In this document: positions 45,433-57,938 of the stretch, one piece after another | Position numbering within the stretch: position 1 is the stretch's first letter | Layout of the letters: each line of letters opens with the position of its first letter | NCBI GenBank assembly: GCA_009763385.1 | Contig: CM019823.1 | Location: 40,358,444 to 40,422,443 of the forward strand | Source of the DNA: Coix lacryma-jobi var. lacryma-jobi | Lineage: Eukaryota; Streptophyta; Magnoliopsida; Poales; Poaceae | DNA: 64,000 nucleotides | Direction of reading: 5' to 3' | Notes under the pieces: generated by a model | The model's input: the letters and a program-made list of their open reading frames with translations, nothing else | Told to the model about the DNA's origin: nothing | Databases searched by the model: none | Program-made: the position numbers and the translations under genes

Positions 45433-48400
45433 TCAACTTGATGAGCATAATCTGTCGGACGAAGTATTGTGTTCCATTGCGAAGCTTCTCGTATTGGGGT
45501 AGCAACGCCAGGTCGGAATCGTTGTCAAAGAACGTTTCTCCTTCGAGAATGCATTTCTCCATTACAAACTTGCATATGTCCCCTTAACTTGTTTAAAGCA
45601 CATCATGCGGCTCTGCTGCTCTCCCAATACTTGACACCTCCTTGAGCTTCTTCCAGCTATTGGTGTACTCCTTGCTTCCCTTAGAAACTCGCATGTGTAC
45701 AAGCCACATGTTTCGATCCTAGTGGCTGTTTGGCACACCTGCACGATTGATACACAAGCATTAGAACCCATATATATGTATGAAACATGAATTGAACCTT
45801 TGAAATACTTACCGGGAAATCTCGTCGGATTTTGAGGTGGTACCTATGCTTGTCCTTGAATTTTGAGTTCTTCGGTCCCAGAATCGGGCACCTTTTGGTA
45901 TTCCTTATAAGCGCTGTACGAAATATAATAGTTTTAGCCACAAATTTAAAAACGTATGGTAACCGTAACTGATGAAAAAGCTGGATGACTTACTTTTCAG
46001 ACAATCTCGAATGCCTTGTACCTTGCTTGTTTGGTACGCTCAAGGAGTCAAACACACAGGCCCTGCCATCTTGAGGGTATATGATAAAAGCGATCCAGTG
46101 GCCACCCACGAGGCCCTGGCTGCACCGTTGCAACAAAATAGTGTTTATGTGACTAGAAGGCATGATATGCTAGTGACTTAGGTGTACGTACATGTATTTG
46201 ACTTACCCAAAATGATAGGCAGCCATTATACACTCTGGCCCATCCGGCTTGATCTTCTTCATGCATCTAGTATGTAATTTTTCAACTTAGTCTTCTCGGC
46301 TTTCATATTTTCTTCATATTTCTTCTCTCGCTGTCGAGCTGTCAGCTCCGGATCAGTGATCTCGAAACCCTTGATGACTCTTTCGGCAATATGTGCAGGA
46401 GAGGTAGAGTACAGGACGTGTCTTTTTATTGCTTACAGTGACCGTCATGCTGCACGGACAAGTCATCGTGACATAATAAGTATAGAACTATGGAAAATAC
46501 GAATGTAGTGATCTGTGGAAGTTGCATTCATCGCTTACAGTGTGAATAGGGTGATTTGAACGATGTCCAGGTTTCTTCCCGCATCAGGTTGTACATGTCG
46601 CTAAAGTCGACGGGTAGTTGCATTCGTTACCAGCGGGCAAGTGGAAGTACTCTGTGGGAATCTTGACGTTAAAACTTGACATCCCGGCTTTTGCAGCCTC
46701 CATGTACCATAGATGGAACCTCCTTGTATCCCACTTTTCCTGTCGATGAGCTGGCGGCTTGGGAATCATGAACTTCCCGCACACATAGTGGCCAGGGCAG
46801 TCTTCAGCCTCATCAAATAGTTGACGGGTAGTTTCAGGCCTGGCAAACGATGGATAGGGATGTTAGTAGCATATATACTATGGACGTGGTATTATGCTCA
46901 ATGTTACCATACCTTTCGAACGTGAGGGTGTACGGGAGCTTGTCGGTGGACGTTCTTGGATTCTTGGTGGGCGGGGGAGGACATTGGCTTGTGGTTGACG
47001 AGGGAGGTGTCTTCGTCCCTGTTGCCTCCCCCGTCGTGCCTCCCTGTTGCTCGTTCGTGCTTGGCTGGCTTGTCGTTGTCGTGTTGTCGCCCTTACCGGC
47101 CTCTGAGCTTCTTGCCTCATGGACCGGGCCGATGGAGTCGGCGGACTATTTGGAGGCGGAGGAGAACACGTTCCCATGTCAGTGCCCTTTTCCTTTTCCC
47201 CGCCATCACCTTCTACCTTTTCATTGTCCCCGCCTTCGGTACCGCCTTCTCCTTTGTCCTTTCCCTTGCCCTTGTCCCCGCCCTTTTCTTCGTCATCATC
47301 GCTGTCGTGATCTGGATCTTTCGGAGGACAAGATCCGGCGGCTGATGGTTGTGTGATGCTGGGTCAGGTTGGAGTTGGCGTCGAGCAATGATCTCGATCC
47401 TCTCGCGGTTCCATAGGACTTCCAATCCAAGTGTCTGCCCTAGGTGCCTGGCTGGTTGTAGGTTGGGATGGTCCAATTCAAAATGTTCCTGGTCGGGAAC
47501 GTGCCATAACGGGCTCACGACCACATAGTCTTCAGGGTGTTGTCTTTTGTTGAAGTCGTGAATATCGTGGGGTGCAAGAATGCATCCCTCGGCCACCACC
47601 ATCTTCTTGGACCTTCCCGAACGGGATGAGGAGTTGGACGTGCTGGTTTTCCTTGAAGTCCTCGTTCGAGACCCTTGGGCGATCCTCGTTCATCGGCCAG
47701 TAAGGCTTTCTTTTCCTTTGCTTGAGGATTGGGCAGGCCATGGTGATCAAACATCTGGACCTCATCGCGACCATCTCTGGGCCGTTGCTCGTGAAGGCTT
47801 CCTTTATTGAGCTTTTGATCATTTGAGCCACGCCTTCATTGAAGCCCTTGTTATATAGCTCATCTTTATACCTTTGCCTGGACTTGTATGTGGCCGCGTC
47901 GGATTGCCACGACTCAACTGACTTCCAGCTCATCTTTGACCCGACACCACGAACGCGGCCGCGGTGCTTAGGGGTTCCTAGGACCTCGGTGAGCAAGTCG
48001 TGGCCCCGGCAGACCACGATGCGGTCCTTATGCTTTGCTTTCTCCATCAAAGTCTTCTCGACGTCCTCGAGGTGGGGCTCGTTAAACTTGGTCGCCCCGG
48101 GCTTCAGCCTCTTTGGAATGCGGGCCCTCATGTAGTCCATTGCCCTTGGGTCGATGCCCTCATACGGATCTGGAACCCCGACAGCCTGTCTTGCTTGTTC
48201 TTCTTGCTGCCCTTGGTCCTCTGACCGGCAAAGCCACTCATGCCCAAGTGGTGAGAGGATTCTTGTTCCTCTTTGCGAGCTCACTGAAATTAGCGCTCTT
48301 TTCCTCTGCTTCTTGCGTCTTTCTCATTCACAGAAAGCATCCACACACGTGTGCCTTGACCATATTGTACTTTAGCAGTGGTGACTTCCATTCTTCAGGT

Positions 48401-49090
48401 AATTTCTGGTCAGCATGGACCTAAAGTTGCGAAGCGCAGTCGACGCACGTGCAAAGCCCACTCTTGGCACTTCTCCATGTCAGCTGAGGGCGGATATCTG
48501 AATCTCCTTGTCACCTCACCCCAGACATTGTTTTTTAATGTCTTTCGGTACATCGTGCCAGTTGGGCCAGGCCAAGTGATCTCCACCTTCTCCTTGGCTA
48601 TACACGCCACTTGATTGCTGAACTTGCCAATGACTGTATCTGGAGCTATTGGGTTGCCCTCTGGCCCCACCGCATCGATGACATGCCACCTCGTTGTCTT
48701 TGTCCAACTTGTGCCTCCCGTGTTGTCCCTCACCCCTCTTCTGGCCCTTAGATTTGGACGAAGAGGTTGCCGTAGAGGGAGCAGGGGCTTCTTCCTCCCT
48801 GAGCGCGTCTTCGTCCCCAAACTCGAGCTGACGAGGCACAATCGGAAGCTGTTGACAAGAGTCACGAGCCTTTAGTGATTCAATCGCGTCTTTGTACATG
48901 TTAGAAGGCCAGCGTGTTGCGTAAACCTCGAAACTCTCTGCTTCGTCCGCGCCTGGTTCGTACGCGGGATCGTTGCCCTCCTCGTACGCTGCTTCTTCGG
49001 CGGTGGAGTCACAGACACCTCACTCATCAAGCTGGTTGACGAGGAGCTAGGGGTAGGGTCCCTCCATTCGTTTGTTTTGTCTTCCACCAT
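45433..49090 (-). pseudogene. CACTA second gene: En/Spm-type protein with ULP1-like protease
   Basis: The start MVEDKTNEWRDP (ATG at 49090) is followed by frames carrying plant En/Spm (Ptta-type) text: NMYKDAIESLKARD-like, TRWHVIDAVGPEGNPIAPDT, KEKVEITWPGPTG, RFRYPPSADMEKCQEWALHV and SWKSVESWQSDAATYKSRQR. The C-terminal part resembles ULP1/SENP cysteine proteases: RRFHLWYMEAAKAGMSSFNV, GGHWIAFIIYP (catalytic His), CVFDSLSVP (catalytic Asp) and ETCGLYTCEFL (catalytic Cys). A canonical intron (donor GTAAGT near 45812, acceptor GTGCAG near 45744) lies just before the Cys exon. Frame shifts occur after the start, between 47.5 and 48.9 kb, and after CEFL. Such protease domains are known in some CACTA and Mutator-like elements; their role in transposition is unclear. 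Confidence 0.8.
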
Positions 49091-50989
49091 TTCAGTTCTA
49101 CATATACACAGACGCGTAATAATATGCTCAGTTCAAAGCTTTTGAATAAATAATGACACGTATAAGTTTTTGGCTCAGATTGCCCCTAGGTCAACACGTC
49201 ACTGCTAAACTGGTTACTGTAAAATACAAGCAATCCTAGTCTAGCAGCCGACTCAGCATAGAAAGTAGGGGGGCAATTGATCATCATCGCCGCTGCCTCA
49301 GCATAAAATCAAAAGGGGTCACATCATCGCATTTGCCACTACCTCAGCTTACAAGTTCGAAAAAAATCATCAATGCAAATGCCATAGTAGGGAGAGGAGT
49401 AACAGAGAGGTGTAGTAGGGAGAGGGTAACAGAGAGAGAGGAGTAGTAGAGAGAGGAGTATAGAGAGGAGTAGGGGGAGTAGAACAGAGAGGAGTAGTAG
49501 GGAGAGTATGGAGAGGAGTAGTAGGGAGACTAGGTAGAGTAGTAGGGAGAGGAGTAGTAGGGAGACTAGGTAGAGTAGTAGGGAGAGGAGTAGTAGGGAG
49601 AGGAGTAGTAGGGAGAGACTAGGTAGAGAATAGGGAGAGGAGTAGTATGTAGTATAGAGTAGTAGGAGAGGAGTAGATATATAGAGTAGGGCATTTGCAT
49701 AGTGTAAAAAAAACATCACATGGCATCATAGGTCGCAAATAAAAAAGCATCAGATGGCATCATAGGTAGTGGCATTTGCATAGTAGGGTAAAAAGGCATC
49801 AAAGTGCATCATAGGCAGCAAATAAACTCTGAATTAAAGCATCACGAGACATAAGATAGGTTCCATCTGAAGACAAGTAGTAACCAGTAGTAAGTAGTAG
49901 ATAAAGGTAAGTAGTAGAGAAGTAGTAGATAAAGGTAAGTAGCAGTAGCAATAGTAGTAGTAAGTAGTAGAGAAGTAGTAAGTAGCAGTAATAGTTATCA
50001 TTGTGTATTCCAAATGATAGAAACCATGACTAAACCAATAAGTATAAGGAGAAAAAAACAGTTGGCAGATCAGATAGTACAAGCATTTCGAATTGCCGTG
50101 CACCTGCTTTTTAAGGCACATGACTAACAATAGAATAGATGCTTCACAAAGTAAAGGCTACATTCACTCATTCTCTGTAGTTTTGAGACTAATCATGGCA
50201 TACTAGAATCTGAAACTGAAAAAAACAAGGGACGTCTGAAACTGAAAAGGGTTGAATAGGAATGCCACTAGGACCCCAACCTCAAACAATCTGACTCTGA
50301 GATACAAATTACATGTTCATGTTTAAAGCTCAGATGAAATCAAAATTGTCCTCGAAATATATGCCCAGGATCCAGAATCTTTTAAATCTGACTACAAACT
50401 ACTTGAACGTCAGAACTAATAAAGAAAATATCCACAGGAGCAGACAGACAGGAACAATAGCCATGACTAAATTCAGAACTAATATAAATTTGACATTCAA
50501 AATTGTCAAGGACAACCACCTGGAACTTATAAACAGCTGAATCCAAAATATTCAAAAGTACTTGCTCCCTAATCCAGTAATCCAAAGAAAATTCAAACCT
50601 AATCCAGTAATCCAAAGAAAGTACTTGCTCCCTAATCCAGTAATCCACACCTTTTAAATTTTAACTATCAATTATTCAAAGAATCAAAGTTTTAGAGACA
50701 CTAGTGTTCACAACTACGCCGGGAAACAACAGTCAGTTCCACAGTTTCCGGTGTTAACTGACATACAGAACTCCAACCATTTGAAATTAAAAATTGAGTG
50801 CTATAAAAATATGAGTGAAACGCACACACACTTGTATAGTTGTATTCAATCTAGATAGGCCTATAAATGGGCATTGCAAGGCACAGGGATTGCCATGAAC
50901 ATTACTTAACTAACATACAATAAAACAGGAAGGGGTCCTGCACATACGGATGGATGGGCAGTTTAGGTGAATCATAAACTCTGTGAACT
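49091..50989. other. Non-coding leader or intron of the CACTA second gene
   Basis: AT-rich sequence with scattered short repeats (TAATCCAGTAATCCAAAGAA three times near 50573-50648). No coding domain was seen. It sits between the second gene's ATG and its GC-rich upstream region, so it is probably a 5' UTR intron. Confidence 0.45.
49385..49695 (+). repeat. Purine-rich minisatellite (AGTAGGGAGAGG-type unit)
   Basis: More than fifteen imperfect copies of a unit close to GAGTAGTAGGGAGAG occur with almost no pyrimidines other than T. A related TAAGTAGTAG-rich stretch follows at 49876-49995. Confidence 0.85.
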
Positions 50990-51479
50990 TAGAAGTAATA
51001 GTTATCACTGTTTTTATTCTTATGTGTATATGAACTCACATCGGGCTCCTGGCGATGCTCCGGCGGTGGACGAGCTCCAAGCGACGAGCAATGGCGGTGG
51101 GCTAGGGCACCGACGGACTCCTGGCGGCGGGCGGGCTCCAGGCGATGCTCCTGCGGTGTACAGGCTCCAGGCGATGCTCCGGTGGTGGGCTAGGCCACCA
51201 ACCGGCGTCGCTCCGACTCCGGCGGAGATGGTGGTGGTGGCGGGCTAGGGCACCGACCGGCGTCGCTCCGACTCCGGCGACGCTAGGGCACCAGCAGTGG
51301 AGGAGGAAGGGCGCTAGGGTTTCGTCCGGCGGCGCGCTGTTCCTCGGTGAGGGCGGTGGAGGAGGACGGCGACGGCGGCAATGGAGTTGCGGCGGTGGTG
51401 GTCAAATTCGACAGCCCTTCGGGGTGAATTGAGATGCACCGAAGGACTGAAATGCCCTTCAGTGTAGCGGGGCTTATAT
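50990..51479 (-). other. GC-rich leader upstream of the CACTA second gene
   Basis: The segment contains tandem copies of GGCTCCAGGCGATGCTCC and of CGGCGTCGCTCCGACTCCGG. It lies directly downstream (minus strand) of the internal subterminal-type repeats and most likely forms the first exon or leader of the second gene. No protein is assigned. Confidence 0.45.
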
Positions 51480-51620
51480 AGGCAAGGATTAACCGCAGCG
51501 GGCAACATAAGGAGCCCGCTTCGGTTAATATTTACCGCAGCGGGCACCTTATGTTGCCCGCTGCGGTTAATACAAATAACCGCAGCGGCATCTTAATGTG
51601 CCCGCTGCGGTTATGACAAA
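51480..51620. repeat. Internal block of CACTA subterminal-type repeats
   Basis: Six or so TTAACCGCAGCGGGC words alternate with GCCCGCTGCGGTTAA, exactly as at the two element ends, but here between the two genes. No CACTA terminus is present next to it. Confidence 0.8.
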
Positions 51621-51867
51621 GATTTGTTATTAATAATATTAACTTATTAATGACTCATTAATAAATTGAGATTTGTTATTAATAATATTAACTTATTAAC
51701 AAAAATCTATTACAAAACTTGTCTTGAATACTATTACAAAACTTTCCACTACTTCATTACAAAACATATGGCATATATATGAATAATATTAACTTATAAA
51801 CAAAAATCTTATTTTGGTGCAGGCGCTTTCACGGACCCCTTCTCACCATCGGGACGGGCCCAGGGCT

Positions 51868-54800
51868 TCATACCGCTCTTGTTGCAACGGTCCTCGACGG
51901 CCTTGATCTTCTTTGCAAAATCAGTAAAAGTTGGAGCTCTGCATAGTTGTTGTATTGTTCTGGGCTTTGGACCCCATCAGCTCCAACAATCCGCTGCTTT
52001 CCAGACACGACCACATGCCTCTTTGGGTCCTCCGGATAGATATAGTAGGCCACTTGTGCGACATTGGTTGTGAGTACCCATTGGTCATCTTTGTTCCCGA
52101 TACTTTTGAGGTTCACGGTGGTTAGCCCGAAACTGTCGACCGCAACTGCTTTGGGGTTTACCCAGGCGCACCGGAAGACGGTTACGCATACGTCCTTGCC
52201 ATAGTCAAGTTCCCATATTTCTTCGATCTGGCCATAGTATTGCGTCCTCGTGTTTGTGGCCTCGTCGACACCCTCATATCGAACACTGCAGTTCTGTGCC
52301 GCGCTCTTCTTGTCCTTCTCCTTCATGTGGAACCTATACCCCTTCAAATCGTACCCTTGCCACGTCGTGATTTGGCTTGACGGGCCTTGCAGAAGCTTCT
52401 GCACGGTCTCCGTATCTTCATCATCAGGGCATCTTTCTAGGGGTACGTGTTTGCTCTTTGAGCCAATCTATGAAACTGTTCCTGTGCTCATTCTGGACCC
52501 ATGCCTCTGTGCGTTGTCCGTCATTAGCGGCACAGATCTCTTCTATGTGCCTCTCGACATATTTCTCCATGCTCATCAACTGATGAAGGATGTTGTAATG
52601 AGCTTGTTCAATCTCCTTGTATGGTATATCCGTGCCGAACTTTTTGGCCCGTGCACCCCATGCCCGCGGTTCTGCCCTCGTGCTGATGGACAGGCAACCC
52701 GATAGCCCTCCCATCTTTTATGTACCTCATACACCAGTTCACTGCCTCTTCGGTTGTGTACGCCTCTGATCATAGAGCCCTCCGGGTGAGCACGGTTATG
52801 AACATATCTGTTTAGGGTGGACATGAACCGCTCGTACATCCACATCTCGTGTAGGTACACGGGGCCTAGTTGCTCGATCTGATCCACCATGTGCATCATT
52901 AGGTGTACCATAATATCAAAATATGATGGGGGAAAGCACATCTCAAGCTGGCAAAGGGTCTCCGCGATGAAGTCCTTAAGAGCAGGGAGGTCAGCCTTAC
53001 CGATGACCTTCTGCGTGATGCGGTTAAAGAAGTATGATATCTGAGTCGACCACCATCTTCACGTACTCTGGACCGATAACCCTTATCACAATTGGAAGGA
53101 ACATCGTCAGCATGATGTGGCAGTCATGTGCGTTGTAGCCAGTCAATGTGGACCGATAATATCAAGATACGAGGCTTTTAATGTTGGAAGAGAAACCGGT
53201 AGGCACCTTGATACCCCTGAGAAGGTTGAGCATAGCAATCTTCTCGCCATGCCTTAGGTTGTAGGCCGCACCTGGAAGATCGACTTTACCATTATGAGGT
53301 GACCCAGGGTGAAGGTCCTGCCTGATGCCCTGGTTGAGAAGATCCGTCTGTGACTTCAGACCATCCTTCGTCTTTCCCGGGATGTCGAGCAGGACACCGA
53401 TCGTGCAATCAAAGACGTTCTTCTCGAGATGCATACAGTCGATGGCATGGGGTGTTTTCAGTGTCTTCCAATATGATAGGTACTCGAAGAAAATCGACCT
53501 CTTCTTGAAAGGAACAGAGGGGACCTGTGACGCTTCCTTCGTCGTGTCTCGCTTTCGCTTCCTCGTTTGTTTTGTCCCCTCCTCTGCTGGCTTCTTCTTC
53601 TTCCCAAACTCGATCTGATCAATATCCTTCACCATCTCATACACCTTTGGCCCCCAACTAGTCTACGCCGGTGGTTCACCCTGTGGCTCGCCCTGATCAT
53701 CGAACAATTGATTCATGACACTTCTTCTATATCTGTGCCTTTTCAGAAGGAACCGCCTGTGCCTCATGTACACCATCTTGTTTGATCCCTTGAGGTAAGT
53801 GTAGCATGTCTCGTCGATGCATATTACGCAGCCGGTCTTCCCTTTGATCTGCCCCGACAGTGAGAAGAGGCCGGGGTAGTCGGTGATGGTGACAAAGATG
53901 ATGGCTTTTAGGGTGAACTTCTCCTTGAGAGACGCATCCACCTATCTCGACCCCAACATCAAATAGCTCCTTCATTTCCTCCATTACCGGCTCCAGGAAA
54001 ACATCGATATCATTGTCGGGCTGCTTCGGTCCCGAGATAAGCATGGTCAACAGAAGATACCTGCGCCTCTGACACAGATGGGGAGGTAGGTTGTAGATGG
54101 TCAGTACGACCGGCCAGGTGCTGTGGGAGCTGCTCAGCTCGCCGAACGGATTCATCCCATCGGTGCTGAGCGCGAACCGAACGTTCCTAGGATCTTTGCC
54201 AAATTGCGGGTAGGCCTTGTCGAAATCTTTCCACTGCTGGCCATCAGAGGGGTGCCGCAGCATGCCATCGTCCTTCAAGCGGTCAGCTGATGCATGCCAG
54301 GACATGAGCTTCGCGTCCTCTGGGTTCCCAAATAGCGCACGGAGGCGGTCGATCACTGGCATGTACCACACCGACAGTGCCGGACTTCTCCTCAACGTGT
54401 AACCCTCTTCTTCCTCGTACTGCTGATGAGCCGAGATGCGATTGGCTGCAACATTGCTCTTCTTGACACCCATCTTCTTCTTCCTCTGACCACCTCGCAA
54501 GGCCTCATCGTCGTCTGCATCCACGCGACAGCCAGCATTTCTCTTGTAGCGACTGGCGCCACAGTGCGGACAGCTCGTCAAATTCTCATACTTTATGCCC
54601 CGATAGAGGATGCAGTGGTTAGGGCAGGCATCGAACTTTCTAAGCTTCATCGCCACTGGCCGGATAAGCTTCTTCGCCCGATACGTATTTGCTGGGATCT
54701 TGTTACTCGTCGGGAATGTTTTAGCAAGGTAACCTAACAGCTCATCAAAGCTAGTGTCTGACCACCCATGCCGAGCCTTCATCATCAACATGTGGAGGTT

Positions 54801-55428
54801 GAAACGGAGCACCGTGCAATCCTTCGGACATTCCTCGCCGTCCTTATATAAAGGATCAAGTGACGCCTGCTTCATCTCTCTGAAATTTTCCAGCCACTTC
54901 AGGGAGCCATACACGACGTCGTCTTCGTCGATGTGGTTGACTAAATCCTGAAACAGCTGCACATCCGCAGGGTCCTACACCGTAGCGTCCTCAACATCTC
55001 CACCACCATCATCTGTCATATCCTGGAGTACATCTGCCTCCACAGCGCTGTGGTCACGAGCACTACTGTCACTGAAGGCAGGCGCTACTGTTGCTGATGA
55101 GATGTGCGCTCCAGGAATCTTGGTTCACCGTCGCCGTCGACGCTGAGCTTACTCCAGATGCCGCCCCGACACTCGGATCGAATCTCTCGCCGTGATGAGT
55201 CCACACCGTGTAATCATCCATGAAACCAAAACGAATCAAATGAGATTGCACTGTGCCTTCGTCTTTGAAGGCGGTCAGATTCTTGCAACGATGACATGGA
55301 CATATGATTGTCGTCTGCTTTGATCTCTCACGGTCAGCTTTCGCAGCGGAAATAAACTTTCTCACTTCAACGATATACCGCACATCAAGTACTCTATTGA
55401 TCTTATACATCCATTCCGACCGGTCCAT
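51868..55428 (-). pseudogene. CACTA tnp2-type transposase gene
   Basis: From the ATG at 55428, domains follow in the order usual for grass CACTA transposases. First is the transposase-associated domain (MDRSEWMYKINRVLD, CPCHRCKN). The tnp2 transposase core is at 53162-54962 (LHMLMMKARHGWSDTSFDEL, SCPHCGASRYKRNAGCR, DPRNVRFALSTDGMNPFG, KTGCVICIDET, HAIDCMHLEKNVFD). A DUF4218 part is near 52576-53050 (QLEMCFPPSYFDIMVHL, VHNRAHPEGSMI). A DUF4216 part is at 51868-52404 (EEIWELDYGKDVCVTVFRCAW). In-frame TAG codons are at 54975-54977 and 53663-53665. Frame shifts lie near 55070, 53960, 53050 and 52410. The gene is therefore broken, although each domain is well preserved. Confidence 0.88.
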
Positions 55429-55837
55429 TGTACCTGCGATCCTTAATTAATAAAACACATCATGAATCACAAAACAAAGATGAATTAGAAAAACATAATA
55501 ATTTATTATATTTATGTTAAATCTAGGGACAGAAGTAATAACGACGGCAAATAAAGTTAATGTATCCATGATGAACTTAGAGAAACAAATACCAGTTTTC
55601 TCTCTCCTACATACAACTAGATCTAAAAGGGAGGCTAAAAAGAGCGAAAAAGAGAGGGGAAAGAGGGTGGAGATCATCTAGGTACCTCTTGTGGAGTACT
55701 TCTCCTCCAAATCAAACAAATAAACCTCAAAAACAAGTTATTTGGGACAAAAATTCGGCAAAACTTCTTCCCCCATTTTTGGTCTAGAGGAAGAAGATGA
55801 TCGGGTTCTGGTGGCGGCGGCGGCTTAAATAGCGAGG
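55429..55837 (-). promoter_or_regulatory. tnp2 gene leader and promoter region
   Basis: AT-rich leader between the 5' subterminal repeats and the tnp2 ATG. By position it should contain the promoter; no TATA box is singled out. Confidence 0.45.
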
Positions 55838-56145
55838 CATAACCGAAGCGGGCAACGTAATGTGCCCGCTGCGGTTAATCTTATTTAACTGCAGCGGGCA
55901 CGTTACGTCGCCCGCTTCGGTTAATCATTAACCGAAGCGGTCATATAAGGAAGACCGCTGCAGTTAAATAAGATTAACCGCAGCGGACAACTTATGTTGC
56001 CCGCTTCGGTTAATGATTAACCGCAGCGGGCGCTTCGGCGGCTGGCCGCTGTAGGCCGGCCACCGAATAACCGTGGCGGGCAAAAACTGTGCCCGCCACG
56101 GAGCCCATTTAGGCAACGCTGCGCAAGTTCTTTTTTGTAGTAGTG
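55838..56145. repeat. CACTA 5' subterminal repeats and TIR
   Basis: At least ten words of the TTAACCGAAGCGGGC/TTAACCGCAGCGGGC type occur in both orientations. The terminus CACTACTACAAAAAAG (reverse complement) ends at 56145. Confidence 0.88.
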
Positions 56146-56328
56146 TAACTAGAACAAGAGAAGACCTTGATCTTTCTACTTAGTGCAAATGGTTAATTGA
56201 TGAAACTAGTTCACATGGAGAGTGCACCATAAAAAAATCCATGCTAGAGAAGGTTACAATGGAAATACCTTATGGCATAGAAAGAATAGTTTTTTAAAAA
56301 ACTATACCTTTTTTGTTCTCCAATTTCT

Positions 56329-57938
56329 TCATATGGATGTCTGATTGGCTTCTGGAATTACATCAACCACTCGAATCTTAGATTCGAGCTCCACCAAAAC
56401 CAAGTGACCAGCAAAAGTCATATCCAAAACATCTTCTATTTGAGAAGTATGTGTCGCCTCCACAATGACTCCCATAGCAACAACACTACTATCAGTTGTG
56501 ATGACCATTGTTCCAAAAGCCTCATTCACTGAAGATGTATTTTCATCCACAACCTTCTCTACATCCCTTTCTAAAAGACCCCTACCCAATACTAATTCTT
56601 CAAAAAAAATGAGAGGCACTAATTTCAGCAAAATACCCTCTCCCTCCACCAAAACATTGTCTACCATTTTATCTAGAATCTTGTTCACATGGGAGTCTAG
56701 AATTTCTATTGTCTTCACCTTCAAAAGGTCCTCGAATTCATCTTCATTCATGTTTTGAATAGCAATGACATAGGAGCTTTCAACTTCAACACCACCCAAA
56801 AAGGACATATCATTGCCATACAAATTTGTACTTTTGCTCCTAGTTCTTTTTGGATCTCTATCCAAGGAAGACAAATCACTATTTTGAAATGAATCAGTCA
56901 GAATATTGTTGTTTCCTTCAATCACATTGATATATCTAAATCTAGTTCAATCTTGTCTCCATTCTCATCAAAGTCCACCTTGTCCACTTGGACGTACTCT
57001 TAACTCAAATAATGATCACTAATGATCAATGTCAGTCAAGATGGAATTAGCTTGGGATTAAGGACAATCACAAAAATCTTCCCAAAACTATTCTTTCTTG
57101 ATGTCTTCATGTCAATAGAATGCTTAGAACTAAGCATGGGACCTATAGCCCATAAATTTAAAATTTCTCTAACTTTCCCTTAATTAAACACTCTAACCCA
57201 TGCTTTAGGCACCAAATACCCCTTCTCCTTCTTAAAACATTCTTCAAATTACAATCTTACCCCTCAATAAACACCTTCTTGTTTAACATATCAAGTCCAC
57301 CAAAACCAAAGCCCCTTTGATACTGAAACTTTGAACAAAAGTGTGTAATACAAGCATTAATATCATGCTCCTTCAAAACTTTGGTACTAATCTCATCTAT
57401 GACATGGCTAGGTTGAGGAGCATGATCACCTGCATCATGAACACTACCAGACTGGGGATGTATGGTTACGCTAAAAACTGCTACACAAACCCACATTTCC
57501 CCTACGAGCCCTAGAGCAAAGACACGTTCTAGTTGGTATGCCCCCTCCCCAGGCGCGCCAGACATCGACACGGCTTCCAAGCATGACATTCTCGCCTTCA
57601 TCGCGACTCTTGGCTCAATAGTCTTACCACTTCTGACAACCTCAACAAAAGAAGGAAAACTAGGAGCTAATATCGTGGAAGGCAAAAGGACACACTTTTT
57701 AATCTCCTGTGTGCCCTAAAAACTCCTCGGGTCGGAGTACTCGCCTAGCAAGAAGACCACCCAGATTTAGGGCACACGATAACGCTGATCTTGAACCTAG
57801 AACTAGCACTTTTTCAAAATTTCCTAACCCTATCCAAACTAGTGGAATCAATGAAACTCTTTGCCTTCCTAGTTTGGAAAGGAAAGCTCCTAAGGTCGGT
57901 TGGGGGAAAGTTGCTTCAGTCCACTCTAGTCTCCTCAT
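56329..57938 (-). pseudogene. L1-type LINE ORF1 remnant (inverted piece)
   Basis: The minus strand reads, in shifting frames, text typical of plant L1 ORF1: SFPSFVEVVRSGK-like near 57640, QYQRGFGFGGLDMLNKK near 57280, then KGYLVPKAWVRVFN, EILNLWAIGPML and SFGKIFVIVLNPKLIPS (a DUF4283-like region) near 57000-57240. An acidic C-terminal part with ENGDKIELDLD follows, then an open frame at 56329-56925. There are several stops and shifts. Confidence 0.65.

Larger units (their letters stand above)
32876..56145 (-). mobile_element. CACTA (En/Spm) DNA transposon, about 11.2 kb plus a nested gypsy element
   Basis: The left end is CACTACTGCACAAAGC and the right end (reverse complement) CACTACTACAAAAAAG. 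A TAA duplication flanks both sides (32873-32875 and 56146-56148). Subterminal blocks of TAACCGCAGCGGGC words in both orientations lie at each end. The minus strand encodes a tnp2-type transposase gene and a second gene with an En/Spm-type part and a ULP1-like protease part. A complete Tekay gypsy element lies inside the 3' subterminal block. With that element and its duplication removed, the length is normal for an autonomous CACTA. Both genes are broken in several places, so present activity is doubtful. Confidence 0.92.

Noticed and set aside
49339..49719. 126-codon minus-strand frame rich in Leu and Ser
   Set aside because: It is simply the translation of the purine-rich minisatellite.
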